Shown: positions 26,466 to 36,722, counted from the first letter of the stretch. The stretch is DNA of 64,000 nucleotides from Oxalobacter formigenes (GCA_023667225.1 JAMPAN010000004.1:18778-82777), one strand, 5' to 3'. Program-made: numbers and translations. Notes: a model not told the origin generated them from the sequence alone.

Positions 26466-26781
26466 GTTTTTCTTTCTTGGATATGCAAAATAACGGCGGT
26501 ATGTTTTGTCCTCGTTATCATAGGCTGTTTTTGTTCTGCAAAACAATGGGGAAGGGGTCTGCTGGGCATTTTTCATTGCTGCTTTCATCAGAAGGCAGCT
26601 GAGAGGCCGGACTTTGTCTGATGCGCTTTTTGCCTGGGTGCGGCGCGAATATGGTCTGCATTCCTGTTTTCAGGAAAATTTTTCAAAGCATTGGCAGACT
26701 TCCCTGAGGGATATGCCGTGTTTTTTGCCAGGTTTTGCCTGGATGGGAGAGAAAGGGGAAGGAAGAAAAAAAGCAGTGAAA
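26466..26781. other. Intergenic region between the GrpE-like gene and tRNA-Thr
   Basis: No gene seen in 316 bases. It must contain the promoter for the GrpE-like/Hsp70 pair on the minus strand. A CCCCATTGT near 26541-26549 (minus) resembles a heat-shock -10 box but has no CTTGAA partner at the right distance. Confidence 0.4.
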
Positions 26782-26857
26782 TGGTGCCAGCTGCAGGACT
26801 TGAACCCGCCACCCCCTGATTACAAATCAGGTGCTCTACCTGATGAGCTAAGCTGGC
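26782..26857 (-). tRNA. tRNA-Thr (anticodon TGT)
   Basis: A 76-nt cloverleaf with encoded CCA. The acceptor stem GCCAGCT pairs with AGCTGGC; anticodon stem CTGAT/ATCAG encloses the loop TTTGTAA with anticodon TGT; T arm is GGGTTCAAGTCC. It lies between sspB and the GrpE-like gene, next to the region where prophage debris begins. Confidence 0.95.
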
Positions 26858-26882
26858 ACGTTGGAAAAGCTGTTATTTTACC

Positions 26883-27278
26883 CTATTTCACGCGTGTGAA
26901 GGTAGGCGGCGTGTTTTTTGGGGGCGGTGCCGGATCATCTTTAGGCGGGGTGGGTTCCCCTGCTTTTTTTCTTTTTACGTCAAAGGCCATGCCGTGGCCG
27001 TTTTCTTTGGCATAGATGGCCATGACGTTGTTGACGGGAATGCTGATGTCGTGGGGGACGCCGGCGAACCTGGCCTTGAAGCGGATGGTTTCGTTATCAA
27101 TGACAAGCCCGCTGGTGGCTTCATAGCTGATATCCAGCACGATTTTCCCTTCCCGGACGAATTGCATGGGAAGCCGGATACCGGCATCGACATCCACCGC
27201 GATGTAGGGGGTAAAACCGTTGTCGGTGCACCATTCGTGGATGGCGCGGACGAGATAGGGTTTGGTGGCGTTTTCCAT
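26883..27278 (-). CDS. sspB: ClpXP protease specificity-enhancing factor SspB
   Basis: 131 residues. SspB fold: KPYLVRAIHEWCTDNGFTPY, GIRLPMQFVREGKIVLDISY, IRFKARFAGVPHDISIPVNN and IYAKENGHGMAFD. A flexible Pro/Lys-rich tail ends in a hydrophobic/basic patch (PPTFTRVK), the part that docks on ClpX. SspB tethers tmRNA-tagged proteins to ClpXP; the ssrA tag encoded at 15625 is its natural substrate. It follows sspA by 20 bases in the same operon. Confidence 0.95.
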   Translation of the reverse strand: MENATKPYLVRAIHEWCTDNGFTPYIAVDVDAGIRLPMQFVREGKIVLDISYEATSGLVIDNETIRFKARFAGVPHDISIPVNNVMAIYAKENGHGMAFDVKRKKAGEPTPPKDDPAPPPKNTPPTFTRVK

Positions 27279-27298
27279 ATTTTTCCCTATGTGTTGTT

Positions 27299-27910
27299 TC
27301 AGCGGCGCATGACTTTTTCCGGCGGGGTGAGCGCTTCAATATAGGCCGGACGGGAAAAGATGCGTTCGGCATATTTCATGATGGGGGCGGCGCTTCGGGG
27401 CAGCTCGATGCCGTAGTAGTCCAGCCGCCAGAGGAGGGGGGCGATGGCAACATCAAGCATGGAAAATTCTTCGCCCAGCATGTGTTTGTTTTTCTGGAAA
27501 AGGGGGGAAAGCGCGGTGAGATAGTCCCTGATTTGGGCGCGGGCTTTTTCATGGTTGATTTGCGCGTTTTCGGATTTGTCGTTTTCCAGGGTGTTGACGT
27601 GGACGAAGAGTTCTTTTTCGCAGGTAAAGAGCATGAGCCGTGCGCGGGCCCGCATGAGCGGATCGGCAGGCATGAGCTGGGGGTGCGGGAAACGTTCGTC
27701 TATGTATTCGTTGATGATGTTGGATTCGTAGAGGATGAGGTCTCTTTCAACGAGGATGGGCACCTGGCCGTAGGGGTTCATGGCTGTGATTTCCTCGGGT
27801 TTATTGAAGAGGTCGATATCCCGGATTTCAAAGTCCATGCCTTTTTCAAACAGGACAAGGCGGCAGCGTTGCGAGAAGGGGCAGGTGGTGCCTGAATAAA
27901 GAACCATCAT
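27299..27910 (-). CDS. sspA: Stringent starvation protein A
   Basis: 203 residues from ATG 27910; a second ATG follows directly and either may be used. Glutathione-S-transferase fold: VLYSGTTCPFSQRCRLVLFE, NPYGQVPILVERDLILYESN, EYIDERFPHP, then the helical domain with FSMLDVAIAPLLWRLDYYGI. SspA binds RNA polymerase and affects stress and stationary-phase transcription. In most Burkholderiales petABC lies directly upstream; here a 260-base region with its own promoter-like element is found instead. Confidence 0.95.
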   Translation of the reverse strand: MMVLYSGTTCPFSQRCRLVLFEKGMDFEIRDIDLFNKPEEITAMNPYGQVPILVERDLILYESNIINEYIDERFPHPQLMPADPLMRARARLMLFTCEKELFVHVNTLENDKSENAQINHEKARAQIRDYLTALSPLFQKNKHMLGEEFSMLDVAIAPLLWRLDYYGIELPRSAAPIMKYAERIFSRPAYIEALTPPEKVMRR

Positions 27911-28115
27911 GATGTTTGTTCCTTTATGCCAGTGAAAGCGGGAATGGACTGCGGTTTCGGGCGGGGCTGTGTTTGCCGCGCCTGGAATGGAAGCGGCCGG
28001 GCAGGGAAAAGACTTGCGCATGAGGCGTTATCGCCGGGAGATGCGCAGTTTGCCTTGTTGTTGCCGGCAGGATTGCCCAGGCAGGAAAACGAACCCAATC
28101 CAACACCAATCTTTT

Positions 28116-28144
28116 ATTATAAGGAATCCCTGCGGTTTTTTGAA
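28116..28144 (-). promoter_or_regulatory. Probable sspAB promoter
   Basis: On the minus strand TTCAAA (28139-28144) and TATAAT (28116-28121) are separated by 17 bases, about 200 bases upstream of sspA. Confidence 0.5.
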
Positions 28145-28172
28145 GGGCAGTCAAGGCAGGAAGAAGACGGGG

Positions 28173-28940
28173 TTATGCAGGGTTGCCGATATCAATGAAC
28201 TGGTGGCGGATGCCGAATTGTCTGGCAAGCAGTTCGCCTAATGCCTTGATGCCGTAGCGTTCGGTGGCATGGTGGCCGCAGGCAAGGTAGGCTACGCCGT
28301 ATTCCCGCGCTTCGTGGACGGTTTGTTCGGCGATTTCGCCGCTTAGGTAAACGGCAGCGCCGGCCTGGGCAGCTGCCGCCAGCAGGTTGTGCGCTGCGCC
28401 GGAACACCAGCCGATGCGGCCTAAGGGCATGGCGGGATCGCCGATTAGGAGCGGTTTTCTTTCGAGGCGTTTTTCGATGAGCCGGGCCAGCTGGCCGACG
28501 GTTTTAACGGCGGGGTCTTGCATGGCGCCGAGCCAGCCGATGTCATTTTCGCCAAAGTGGCCCTGGCAGAGGAGGCCGAGCTGTTTGGCGAGCATGGCGT
28601 TGTTGCCGAGGCGTTCGTGTTTGTCCAGGGGAAGGTGATAGGCGTAGAGGTTGAGGTTGTTTTCCAGCAGGCGCTTGATGCGGGTTTGTTTTGGCCCGGT
28701 AAGGCAGGGGTTTTCGCCCCGCCAGAAGTAGCCGTGGTGGACAAAAAGGGCGTCTGCTTTGGCGGCAATGGCAGCTTCGATTAACGCCAGGCTGGCGGTG
28801 ACGCCGGAAACGATGGAGTTCAGGTGAATTTTTCCTTCCACTTGCAGGCCATTTGGACAATAATCAGAAATTTGGGAAATATTGAGTTCGCAGGCCAAAA
28901 ATCTGGTAATTTCATCTCTGTGCACCGTTTTTTCATTCAT
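28173..28940 (-). CDS. Nif3-like dinuclear metal centre protein
   Basis: 255 residues. YCPNGLQVEG near the N-terminus, ADALFVHHGYFWRGE with metal-binding histidines, AYHLPLDKHERLGNNAMLAK, and the C-terminal ACGHHATERYGIKALGELL with the second metal-ligand cluster. Family members (YbgI/GTP cyclohydrolase I type 2 homologues) form hexameric rings with a bound metal pair; the physiological reaction is unsettled. It is divergent from the HtrA-like gene, only 17 bases apart. The nif3 / HtrA neighbourhood is conserved in the order. Confidence 0.9.
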   Translation of the reverse strand: MNEKTVHRDEITRFLACELNISQISDYCPNGLQVEGKIHLNSIVSGVTASLALIEAAIAAKADALFVHHGYFWRGENPCLTGPKQTRIKRLLENNLNLYAYHLPLDKHERLGNNAMLAKQLGLLCQGHFGENDIGWLGAMQDPAVKTVGQLARLIEKRLERKPLLIGDPAMPLGRIGWCSGAAHNLLAAAAQAGAAVYLSGEIAEQTVHEAREYGVAYLACGHHATERYGIKALGELLARQFGIRHQFIDIGNPA

Positions 28941-28957
28941 TTTCCGGGTTTTCCATT

Positions 28958-30139
28958 ATGGTTAATATGAAGCGACTCTGGTTGCTGTTTGCCCAGATTG
29001 TAACAGCAGGGCTGGCTGTCTGGTTTGTGGTGGCAGCGGTCAAGCCGGAGTGGGTATCGGGCGAGGGCTCGCTGAAAAAAACGCTGACTTCAACGGTGAC
29101 GGTACAGGAAGCGCCGGCGGGTGCTGCGCCTCTTCAGGCTTCGTATCGCGAGGCGGTGGTGCGCGCGATGCCTTCGGTGGTGAATATTTATACGATGAAG
29201 GCGGTGCGCCAGCCGCAGAGCCCGCTTTTGGATGATCCGTTTTTCAGGCGGTTTTTCGGCGAGCGGTTTGACAGTGAGGAAAAGCTGACGAATCTGGGTT
29301 CCGGCGTGGTGATCAGCCCGGAAGGGTATATTGTGACGAATAACCATGTGGTTGAGACGGCAGACCAGATTGAGGTGGCGTTTGAGGGAGGCAGGAAGGC
29401 GCCGGCCAGGCTGGTGGGCGCTGACCCGGAGACGGACCTGGCGGTGGTAAAGGTGGATTTGCCGGATTTGCCGGCGATGACGCTGGGCCATATTGAGGAA
29501 GCGCGGGTAGGCGATGTGGTGCTGGCGATAGGTAATCCTTTCGGTGTGGGGCGGACGGTGACAATGGGGATTATTTCCGCGCTGGGCCGCAGCCAGCTGG
29601 GGATTAATATTTACGAGAATTTTATCCAGACGGATGCCGCGATTAATCCGGGCAATTCGGGCGGCGCGTTGATTGATGTGAACGGCAATCTTTTGGGGAT
29701 CAATTCGGCGATTTATTCGCGAACGGGCGGTTCGCTGGGCATTGGGTTTGCTATTCCGGTTTCAACGGTGAAAACGGTGATGGAATCCATTATCAGCAAG
29801 GGGCAGGTTGTCAGGGGCTGGATTGGCGTGGAGCCGAGGGATATTACGCCGGAGCTGGCAGATAATCTGGGATTGAGCCAGAAGGAAGGGGTGATTATTG
29901 CCGGTATTCTGAAAAACGGCCCGGCAGACAAGGCCGGGATGAAGCCTGGGGATGTGCTTTTGACGGTAAAGGACAAGCCGGTTTCCAGCATGACGGAGAT
30001 GTTTAACCTGATTGCGCTCCTGGAGCCGGGAAGCCAGGTTGAGATTACGGTTTCGCGGGGCGGCAAGGAGGTGCCGCTGGAAGTGACGGTTGGAAAGCGC
30101 CCTTCCCGCAGGCGGGTGGAGGAGCAGGCGGGCGGATAG
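28958..30139 (+). CDS. HtrA/DegS-type periplasmic serine protease
   Basis: 393 residues (ATG 28958; ATG 28967 is an alternative). An N-terminal membrane anchor (LWLLFAQIVTAGLAVWFVVA) without a clear cleavage site. The trypsin-like domain has the triad His in VTNNHVV, Asp in TDLAVV and Ser in NPGNSGGAL. A single PDZ domain follows (PADKAGMKPGDVLLTVKDKP). One PDZ and a retained anchor make it DegS-like; the Burkholderiales copy at this locus is usually annotated degQ or Do protease. It degrades or senses misfolded envelope proteins. tatABC, its usual left neighbours, are absent. Confidence 0.93.
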   Translation: MVNMKRLWLLFAQIVTAGLAVWFVVAAVKPEWVSGEGSLKKTLTSTVTVQEAPAGAAPLQASYREAVVRAMPSVVNIYTMKAVRQPQSPLLDDPFFRRFFGERFDSEEKLTNLGSGVVISPEGYIVTNNHVVETADQIEVAFEGGRKAPARLVGADPETDLAVVKVDLPDLPAMTLGHIEEARVGDVVLAIGNPFGVGRTVTMGIISALGRSQLGINIYENFIQTDAAINPGNSGGALIDVNGNLLGINSAIYSRTGGSLGIGFAIPVSTVKTVMESIISKGQVVRGWIGVEPRDITPELADNLGLSQKEGVIIAGILKNGPADKAGMKPGDVLLTVKDKPVSSMTEMFNLIALLEPGSQVEITVSRGGKEVPLEVTVGKRPSRRRVEEQAGG

Positions 30140-30196
30140 GAGCGAAAAGGCTGCCTTTATCCGCCCGGACGGGAAGGGAATGCCGCCCTGGACCGG

Positions 30197-30568
30197 TTAT
30201 TTGTTGTCTTTCCAGGGACGGGGGCCGCCGAGAAGGTGGATGTGCAGGTGATAGACTTCCTGCCTGCCGTCCGGCCCGGCATTGATGATGATGCGGTAGC
30301 CGCCGCTGCGGGTTTCCGGGGTGCTGCCGACTACGCCGATTTTGAGCTGGTCTGCGATCCTCGGCACAACGGCCAGCATTTCGCCCAGGATGCCGGCATG
30401 GCCTTCATGGCAGTCCGACAGGGTGGGAATGTGTTGTTTGGGGACGATCAGCAGGTGAACCGGCGCGGCCGGGTGGATATCCTTGAAAACCAGGATGCGG
30501 TCGTTTTCATACACAATATCTGCCGGCAGGCGTCTTGCGGCGATTTTGCAGAAAGGACAGTTTTCCAT
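30197..30568 (-). CDS. hinT: HIT-family purine nucleotide phosphoramidase
   Basis: 123 residues. A zinc-binding-like CPFCKI start, LVFKDIHPAAPVHLLIVPKQ, and the histidine triad HLHIHLLGG near the end. HinT hydrolyses adenosine phosphoramidates in the cytoplasm. It follows hisE by 3 bases and is part of the histidine operon transcript, the usual place in Burkholderiales. Confidence 0.95.
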   Translation of the reverse strand: MENCPFCKIAARRLPADIVYENDRILVFKDIHPAAPVHLLIVPKQHIPTLSDCHEGHAGILGEMLAVVPRIADQLKIGVVGSTPETRSGGYRIIINAGPDGRQEVYHLHIHLLGGPRPWKDNK

Positions 30569-30571
30569 GGG

Positions 30572-30952
30572 TTATTTCCTTTCGTTGTAGGTGTTTGGGT
30601 TGACGGCCCGCAGCGGATCCGTGCGGGAAGCTTTTTCTTCAATGCCCGATATGCCTTCCCTTCTGGCGAGTTCGTTTAGCACGTCGCCGGGCGTTAAGCC
30701 GAACCGGGCCAGCAGGACAAGGGAATGGAACCACAGGTCGGCGCATTCATACACAAGTTTGCTTTTTTCCCCGCCGTTTCCGGCGTCTTTTGCCGCCATG
30801 ACGGTTTCGGTGGCTTCTTCGCCGATTTTTTTCAGGATGGCGTCGTCGCCTTTGGTCATGAGGCGAGCCACATAGGATTTTTCCGGGTCGCCGCCGTTGG
30901 CGGGTTTGCGGGATTCAATGGTGGCGGCAAGGCGTTCGAGGATGTTTTTCAT
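30572..30952 (-). CDS. hisE: Phosphoribosyl-ATP pyrophosphatase
   Basis: 126 residues from ATG 30952, overlapping hisI by 4 bases. [20 protein letters not shown] and [11 protein letters not shown] carry the Glu residues of the MazG-like helical fold, and [17 protein letters not shown] follows. It removes pyrophosphate from phosphoribosyl-ATP, the second step of histidine synthesis. It is separate from hisI, as usual in Betaproteobacteria. Confidence 0.96.
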   Translation of the reverse strand: MKNILERLAATIESRKPANGGDPEKSYVARLMTKGDDAILKKIGEEATETVMAAKDAGNGGEKSKLVYECADLWFHSLVLLARFGLTPGDVLNELARREGISGIEEKASRTDPLRAVNPNTYNERK

Positions 30953-31347
30953 CGGTATATGTCCTGGGGGTCTTTGAGAACCGGATCGACAGCGAGCCAC
31001 CGGCCGGCGGCGCTGTTGCCCGAAAAGCGGCGGAAGAAGCAGGATTGCCGCCCGGTGTGGCAGGCGATGCCGCCGGTTTGCTGAACGCGCAGCAGGAGGA
31101 CGTCTTCATCACAGTCTATCCGCATTTCCACGATTTTCTGGGTATGGCCGGATTCTTCGCCTTTGTGCCAGAGGCGGTTTCTGGAGCGGCTCCAGTAAAC
31201 GGCTTCGCCGGTTTGCACGGTTTGCAGGAGAGCTTCGCGGTTCATCCAGGCAAACATGAGGATAACGCCGGTTGCCGCATCCTGGGCAATGGCGGGGATG
31301 AGGCCTTTTTCGTCCCATTTGATTTGTTTGAGCCATTCGGGGGTCAT
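30949..31347 (-). CDS. hisI: Phosphoribosyl-AMP cyclohydrolase
   Basis: 132 residues, overlapping hisF (ATGA at 31344-31347) and his[41 protein letters not shown] and the metal-binding [16 protein letters not shown] with [14 protein letters not shown]. It opens the purine ring of phosphoribosyl-AMP, the third step of the pathway; the Cys residues bind zinc. Confidence 0.96.
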   Translation of the reverse strand: MTPEWLKQIKWDEKGLIPAIAQDAATGVILMFAWMNREALLQTVQTGEAVYWSRSRNRLWHKGEESGHTQKIVEMRIDCDEDVLLLRVQQTGGIACHTGRQSCFFRRFSGNSAAGRWLAVDPVLKDPQDIYR

Positions 31348-32105
31348 GTGAGCCTCACTTCGATTCCGCGGGCGGCCATGAAGTGCTTGGCCTGCTGCAC
31401 GGTGTATTCGCCGTAGTGGAAGATGCTGGCGGCCAAAACGGCATCGGCATGGCCTTTGGTGATGCCGTCTGCCAGGTGTTCGAGGCTGCCGACGCCGCCG
31501 GAGGCAATGAGCGGGATGGAGACGGCATCGGAAACGGCGCGGGTCAGGTCCAGGTCAAAACCGCTTTTGGTGCCGTCTTTGTCCATGCTGGTCAAAAGGA
31601 TTTCGCCTGCGCCGAGCTGCGCCATTTTTTCCGCCCATTCGATGGCATTAAGCCCGGTGGGGTTGCGTCCGCCGTGGGTGAAAACTTCCCAGCGGCCCGG
31701 TGCGGTCTGTTTGGCGTCGATGGCAACGACGATGCACTGGGAGCCGTAGCGGGAGGCGGCATCGGCCACCAGCTGCGGATTGGTGACAGCAGAGGTGTTG
31801 ATGCTGATTTTGTCCGCGCCGGCATTGAGCAGCCGGCGCACGTCTTCGACGCTGCGCACGCCGCCGCCGACGGTGAGCGGGATGAAAACCTGCGCCGAGA
31901 CGGCTTCGACGATATGCAGGATGATGTCGCGCTGGTCGCTGGAGGCGGTGATGTCCAAAAAGGTGAGTTCATCGGCGCCCTGCTCGTTGTAGCGGCGGGC
32001 AATTTCAACCGGGTCGCCTGCGTCGCGCAGGCCGACGAAGTTGACTCCTTTGACAACCCGGCCTGCGGTGACGTCCAGGCAGGGGATGATTCTTTTCGCC
32101 AGCAT
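31344..32105 (-). CDS. hisF: Imidazole glycerol phosphate synthase, cyclase subunit
   Basis: 253 residues. A TIM barrel beginning [20 protein letters not shown] with catalytic Asp11, and [20 protein letters not shown], the second catalytic Asp. It makes imidazole glycerol phosphate and AICAR using ammonia from HisH. ATGA overlap with hisI downstream and a 78-base gap to hisA upstream. Confidence 0.97.
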   Translation of the reverse strand: MLAKRIIPCLDVTAGRVVKGVNFVGLRDAGDPVEIARRYNEQGADELTFLDITASSDQRDIILHIVEAVSAQVFIPLTVGGGVRSVEDVRRLLNAGADKISINTSAVTNPQLVADAASRYGSQCIVVAIDAKQTAPGRWEVFTHGGRNPTGLNAIEWAEKMAQLGAGEILLTSMDKDGTKSGFDLDLTRAVSDAVSIPLIASGGVGSLEHLADGITKGHADAVLAASIFHYGEYTVQQAKHFMAARGIEVRLT

Positions 32106-32183
32106 GGGGCGGTTCCTGTCTTAAAACGGGGTTAGAGGTATTTGCCTGTGATTGTATATGAAAAGCGGCTTTTGGGCGGCAGA

Positions 32184-32951
32184 CTAGGCTTCGGTGAGTT
32201 CGTCTGCCCGTTTCTGCGCGGTTTCCAGGTCAAGGGTGCCTTCATAGAGGGCGCGGCCGCAAATGACGGCTTCCACGCCTTCGTGCCGGATGTTGCAGAG
32301 GGCTTCCACATCGCGGATGTCATGCACGCCGCCGGAGGCAATGACGGGTATGCGGACAGACTGCGCCAGTTTGACGGTGGCGTCAATATTGACGCCGGAG
32401 AGCATACCGTCACGCCCGATATCGGTATAGACAATGGCTTCTACGCCGTAGTCTTCGTATTTCTGCGCCAGCTCAATGACATGGTGCCGGGAGAGTTTGC
32501 TCCAGCCGTCTGTGGCGACTTTGCCCTCTTTGGCGTCGAGACCAACGATGATGTGGCCGGAGAACGCGCCGCAGGCGTCTTGCAAAAAGCCAGGGTTCTT
32601 GACGGCGGCGGTGCCGACGATGATGTAGGCAAGGCCGTTGTCCAGGAAGCGCTCGATGGTGTCCAGGTCTCTCACGCCGCCGCCCAGCTGGACGGGAATT
32701 TCATCCATGTCATGCTTTGCCGCGTAATCCTGCACGGTGCGGATAATGCTTTTGACGGCGGACTCGTTGACGGGTTTTCCGGCAAAAGCGCCGTTTAAGT
32801 CAACCAGGTGCAGGCGTCGTGCGCCTTTTTCGAGCCAGTGCAGGGCCATTTCGGCCGGGTCGTCGGAAAAAACGGTGGCCTGGTTCATGTCGCCTTGTTT
32901 GAGGCGGACGCAGCGGCCGTCTTTTAAGTCAATAGCAGGTATGAGCAGCAT
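32184..32951 (-). CDS. hisA: ProFAR isomerase
   Basis: 255 residues. A TIM barrel starting [20 protein letters not shown] with catalytic Asp8, [20 protein letters not shown], and [14 protein letters not shown] with the second catalytic Asp. It isomerises ProFAR to PRFAR, the fourth step of histidine synthesis. It lies between hisH and hisF. Confidence 0.97.
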   Translation of the reverse strand: MLLIPAIDLKDGRCVRLKQGDMNQATVFSDDPAEMALHWLEKGARRLHLVDLNGAFAGKPVNESAVKSIIRTVQDYAAKHDMDEIPVQLGGGVRDLDTIERFLDNGLAYIIVGTAAVKNPGFLQDACGAFSGHIIVGLDAKEGKVATDGWSKLSRHHVIELAQKYEDYGVEAIVYTDIGRDGMLSGVNIDATVKLAQSVRIPVIASGGVHDIRDVEALCNIRHEGVEAVICGRALYEGTLDLETAQKRADELTEA

Positions 32952-32995
32952 GGTAGGAAGCCAGAGACAGTATCAAAAATAAAAACAGAAAAAGG

Positions 32996-33634
32996 TTACG
33001 GGTTCCAGTGGATGAAGTTCCGGTAGAGTTGCAGCCCTGCCAGCGCGCTTTTTTCCGGATGGAATTGCGTGGCAAACAGGTTTTCATGGGCAACGGCGCT
33101 GCAAAAGGACAGGCCGTATGCAGTTTCTCCCGCCTGGTGGGCCGGATTGTCAGGCACGGCGTAGAAGCTGTGGACAAAGTAGAAATGGGTATTGTCCGGT
33201 ATGTTTTTCCAGAGCGGATGCGCTTTTGTCTGGCGTACGCGGTTCCAGCCCATTTGCGGCACTTTGTATTGTGCGCCGCCGGGCTGCTGCTGGCCTTCCA
33301 GGCGGAAGCGGATGACTTTGCCGGGCAGAAGCCCCATGCCGGGGGTATCGCCTTCTTCGCTCCAGTCAAAGAGCATTTGCTCTCCGATGCAGATGCCGAA
33401 GACGGGTTTTTCCCGTGCGGCTTCAAGCACGGCTTCAAACAGGCCGGATTCGCGAAGGGAGCGCATGCAGTCCGGCATGGCGCCCTGGCCGGGCAAGACG
33501 AGTCTTTCGGCTTCCCGGACAAGGGCAGTTTCCCCGGAGATGCGCACGTCTGCTTCAGGGGCGGCAGCGCGCAAGGCCTGGGCGACGGAGCGCAGGTTGC
33601 CCATGCCATAGTCCACAACAACGATTTTTTTCAT
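32996..33634 (-). CDS. hisH: Imidazole glycerol phosphate synthase, glutaminase subunit
   Basis: 212 residues. A class I glutamine amidotransferase: [20 protein letters not shown], nucleophile Cys in [20 protein letters not shown], and His-Glu in [20 protein letters not shown]. The common GICLGMQ motif reads GICIGEQ here, as in other Betaproteobacteria. It supplies ammonia to HisF. Confidence 0.96.
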   Translation of the reverse strand: MKKIVVVDYGMGNLRSVAQALRAAAPEADVRISGETALVREAERLVLPGQGAMPDCMRSLRESGLFEAVLEAAREKPVFGICIGEQMLFDWSEEGDTPGMGLLPGKVIRFRLEGQQQPGGAQYKVPQMGWNRVRQTKAHPLWKNIPDNTHFYFVHSFYAVPDNPAHQAGETAYGLSFCSAVAHENLFATQFHPEKSALAGLQLYRNFIHWNP

Positions 33635-33670
33635 AAGCGTAAACCGGGTTTTTGGGGCTTTTCCGCAATG

Positions 33671-34261
33671 TTACAGGACGCCTTTTGTGGAGGGAACCAT
33701 GCTGGCGGCGCGGAGGTCTTCTGCTACTGCTGTGCGCAGGGCGCGGCCAAAGGCCTTGAACAGGGTTTCGCACTGGTGGTGGGCGTTTGCGCCGCGCAGG
33801 TTGTCAATGTGCAGGGCGACCCTGGCATGGTTGACGAAGCCCTGGAAGAATTCCCGGACGAGTTCCAGATCGAAATTGCCGATGGTCTGGCGGGTGAAGG
33901 GAACGTTGAAGGTGAGATGGGGGCGGCCGGAATAATCTATGACGACGCGCGAGAGGGTTTCATCCAGCGGGACGTAGGCGCAGCCATAGCGGACGATGCC
34001 GGCCCGGTTGTACATGGCCTGGTTGACGGCCATGCCAAGGGTGATGCCGATGTCTTCAACGGTATGGTGGGCGTCGATGTGTAGGTCGCCTTTGGCCTGG
34101 ATGGAAAGGTCGATCATGCCGTGGCGGGCAACCTGATCCAACATGTGTTCCAGAAAGGGCAGGCCGGTTTTGGCCTGGAAATCGCCGTAGCCGTCAAGGT
34201 CTAGGATGATTTCAATGCTGGTTTCGCGGGTTTCGCGCAGGACTTTGGCTTTTCTGGGCAT
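33671..34261 (-). CDS. hisB: Imidazoleglycerol-phosphate dehydratase
   Basis: 196 residues from ATG 34261. Metal-binding histidine motifs [13 protein letters not shown] and [14 protein letters not shown] in the first half and [18 protein letters not shown] in the second. Monofunctional: no HAD phosphatase domain, so histidinol phosphatase must come from another gene outside the window. It lies 19 bases after hisC. Confidence 0.96.
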   Translation of the reverse strand: MPRKAKVLRETRETSIEIILDLDGYGDFQAKTGLPFLEHMLDQVARHGMIDLSIQAKGDLHIDAHHTVEDIGITLGMAVNQAMYNRAGIVRYGCAYVPLDETLSRVVIDYSGRPHLTFNVPFTRQTIGNFDLELVREFFQGFVNHARVALHIDNLRGANAHHQCETLFKAFGRALRTAVAEDLRAASMVPSTKGVL

Positions 34262-34280
34262 AGGAGGACTCTTTTGACAG

Positions 34281-35360
34281 TTAGCGAAGGCAGGCGGTAA
34301 AGGTTTGTATGAAGCGGCGGTTTTCTTCGGGTGTGCCGACGGTAATGCGCAGGCAGTTTTCAAGCAATGGGTGCATTTTACCGGGATTTTTGATGAGTAT
34401 TTTCTCTTCCAGCAGTTTTTCAAAGACGGTGTCCGCATTTTTCAGGCGGATGAGGAGAAAGTTGGCGGCGGAAGGGAAAACGGTGACGCCGGGCAGGGCG
34501 GCCAGTTCGCGCGAGAGGGTTTCGCGCTCGCGGCGGATGGTATCAGCCTGTTTAAGGAAGACTTCGATATGTTCCAGGGCAAAAAGCGCGGCGGTTTCGG
34601 TCAGCACGTTGACGTTGTAGGGCATGCGGACTTTTTCAAGTTCTTCCAGCAGTACCGGATGGGCGGAAAGGCAGCCTAACCGGATGCCGGCCAGGCCCAG
34701 CTTGGAGACGGTGCGCATGACAGCCAGGTTGGGATGCTGCGGGAGGTGGGGCATCATGCTGGTTTGGGCAAAGGGCTGGTAGGCTTCATCGCTGATGACG
34801 AGGCCAATGTCTTTCATGGCCTCAATTATGGCGAACATGTCGTCTGTATCGAAGCGGTTGCCGGTGGGGTTGTTGGGATAGGCAAGGTAAAGCACGGAAG
34901 GCCGGTGTTTTTGGATGGCGTCCAGCATGGCCTGCCGGTCGAGTGAAAAGTCGGGTTTTAATGGCACGCCGACAAATTCCATGCCGGCAAACCCGGCTGT
35001 CATGGCGTACATGACGAAGGCAGGGATGGGCGCCATGATTTTGGCGGGCCGGTCTTTTCGTGCTACTGCCGTGGCGATGAGAGTGATCAGTTCGTCCGAA
35101 CCGTTGCCAACGATGACATCGTAACCATCGGGGACCGCGAATTTTTCACAGAGGGCGGCTTTTAAGGCGGTATAGGAAGGAACGGGGTAACGGTTTAACG
35201 CCGCGCCGGAAAGCCGCTTGCCCAGTTCCTGCCGGAGGGCATCAGGCAGGGAATAGGGGTTTTCCATGGCGTCCAGCTTGAGGCAGCCTGCCGAATCCGG
35301 CACATGGTAGGGTTCCAGGGCGCGGATTTCCGGGCGGATGATGTTGTCAATGAAGGACAT
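34281..35360 (-). CDS. hisC: Histidinol-phosphate aminotransferase
   Basis: 359 residues. A class I/II PLP aminotransferase: [49 protein letters not shown], and [11 protein letters not shown]. The lysine segment [20 protein letters not shown] carries the Schiff-base Lys, and the C-terminal [14 protein letters not shown] is typical. It converts imidazole acetol phosphate to histidinol phosphate. It is 32 bases downstream of hisD. Confidence 0.96.
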   Translation of the reverse strand: MSFIDNIIRPEIRALEPYHVPDSAGCLKLDAMENPYSLPDALRQELGKRLSGAALNRYPVPSYTALKAALCEKFAVPDGYDVIVGNGSDELITLIATAVARKDRPAKIMAPIPAFVMYAMTAGFAGMEFVGVPLKPDFSLDRQAMLDAIQKHRPSVLYLAYPNNPTGNRFDTDDMFAIIEAMKDIGLVISDEAYQPFAQTSMMPHLPQHPNLAVMRTVSKLGLAGIRLGCLSAHPVLLEELEKVRMPYNVNVLTETAALFALEHIEVFLKQADTIRRERETLSRELAALPGVTVFPSAANFLLIRLKNADTVFEKLLEEKILIKNPGKMHPLLENCLRITVGTPEENRRFIQTFTACLR

Positions 35361-35392
35361 GGTTGTCTCCAGGGTGGGATGGCATGGGCGGC

Positions 35393-36712
35393 TCAGTTTT
35401 TGGGGATGCGGTAGGCGGCGCTTTTGGCGTGGGCTTCCAGGCTTTCCCCTTCGGCCAGTTCGACTGCGATTTCGCCCAGGATACGCGCGCCTTCTTCGCT
35501 GACGCGGATTAAGCTGGAGCGTTTCTGGAAGTCATAGACGCCCAAAGGCGAGGAAAAGCGGGCGGTGCGGGAGGTGGGCAGCACATGGTTTGGCCCGGCG
35601 CAGTAGTCGCCCAGGGCTTCGGAGGTGAATCGCCCCAGGAAGATGGCCCCGGCGTGGCGCAGAAGGGGCAGCCAGCTGTCGGGGTTTTCGGCGGAAATTT
35701 CCAGGTGTTCGGGGGCAATCCGGTTGGCAATGGCGCAGGCGTCTTCTTTGTCTTTGGCCAGAATGAAAGCGCCGCGGCCGGTAAGGGAGGCACGGATGAT
35801 GTCCTGCCGGGAGCGCTTGGGCAGGAGTTTTTCCATGCCGGCCTGTACGGCGTCAAGGTAGGCGGCATCGGGGCAGATGAGGATGGATTGCGTCAGTTCA
35901 TCGTGTTCTGCCTGGGAAAAGAGATCCATTGCGACCCAGTCGGGGTTGGTTGAGCCGTCGCACAGGACGAGGATTTCGGAAGGACCGGCGATCATGTCGA
36001 TGCCGACCTGACCGAAGACGCGCCGCTTGGCGGCAGCCACGAAGGCGTTGCCGGGGCCGACGATTTTATCGACTGCCGGGATGGTTTGGGTGCCGTAGGC
36101 CAAGGCGGCAACGGCTTGCGCGCCGCCGGCGGAAAAGATGCGGTCAACGCCTGCCAGGCGGGCGGCGGCCAGCACCAGTTCGTTGCGCTCGCCTTTGGGG
36201 GTGGGCACAACCATGATGATTTCCGGCACGCCGGCGACTTTGGCCGGGATGGCGTTCATCAGGACGGAGGAGGGGTAGGCGGCTTTTCCGCCCGGCACAT
36301 AGATGCCGACACGGTCGATCGGGGTAATGCGCTGGCCCAAAAGCGAACCGTATTCATCGGTGTAGGTGTAGCCGCTGCCGCCGCAGGCTTCTCGTTGGCG
36401 GATGTGGTAGGCGCGGATTCTTTCTGCCGCCTGTTGCAGGGCTTTTTTCCGGGCAGGCGGCAGGTTTTCCAGTGCGGCCTCACAGGCTTTTTGCGGGATT
36501 TCGAGTGCGGCCGGTTCACGGATGGACAGGCCGTCGAAACGGTTGGTGTATTCCAGCACGGCCATGTCGCCGCGTTTTCTGACGTCTGCGATGATATCGG
36601 CGGCAACCCGGTCAATCGAGGCGTCTTCTTTGGCGGTAAACGCCAGGACTTCTTTTAAGCGGGTATCAAAGTCGATCTGGCGGGTGTCTAATCGGGTGAT
36701 CTTGAGGGGCAT
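35393..36712 (-). CDS. hisD: Histidinol dehydrogenase
   Basis: 439 residues from ATG 36712 ([20 protein letters not shown]), ten bases after the hisG stop. [80 protein letters not shown] with catalytic and zinc-binding residues, and [20 protein letters not shown]. It performs the last two NAD-dependent oxidations to histidine. Confidence 0.97.
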   Translation of the reverse strand: MPLKITRLDTRQIDFDTRLKEVLAFTAKEDASIDRVAADIIADVRKRGDMAVLEYTNRFDGLSIREPAALEIPQKACEAALENLPPARKKALQQAAERIRAYHIRQREACGGSGYTYTDEYGSLLGQRITPIDRVGIYVPGGKAAYPSSVLMNAIPAKVAGVPEIIMVVPTPKGERNELVLAAARLAGVDRIFSAGGAQAVAALAYGTQTIPAVDKIVGPGNAFVAAAKRRVFGQVGIDMIAGPSEILVLCDGSTNPDWVAMDLFSQAEHDELTQSILICPDAAYLDAVQAGMEKLLPKRSRQDIIRASLTGRGAFILAKDKEDACAIANRIAPEHLEISAENPDSWLPLLRHAGAIFLGRFTSEALGDYCAGPNHVLPTSRTARFSSPLGVYDFQKRSSLIRVSEEGARILGEIAVELAEGESLEAHAKSAAYRIPKN

Positions 36713-36722
36713 GTTCGGTTCC

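Noticed and set aside
26541..26549. CCCCATTGT as a sigma-32 promoter for the Hsp70 pair
   Set aside because: No CTTGAA-like box at 13-17 bases; too weak to annotate.
32106..32183. Possible small gene between hisF and hisA
   Set aside because: Only 78 bases and no start signal.
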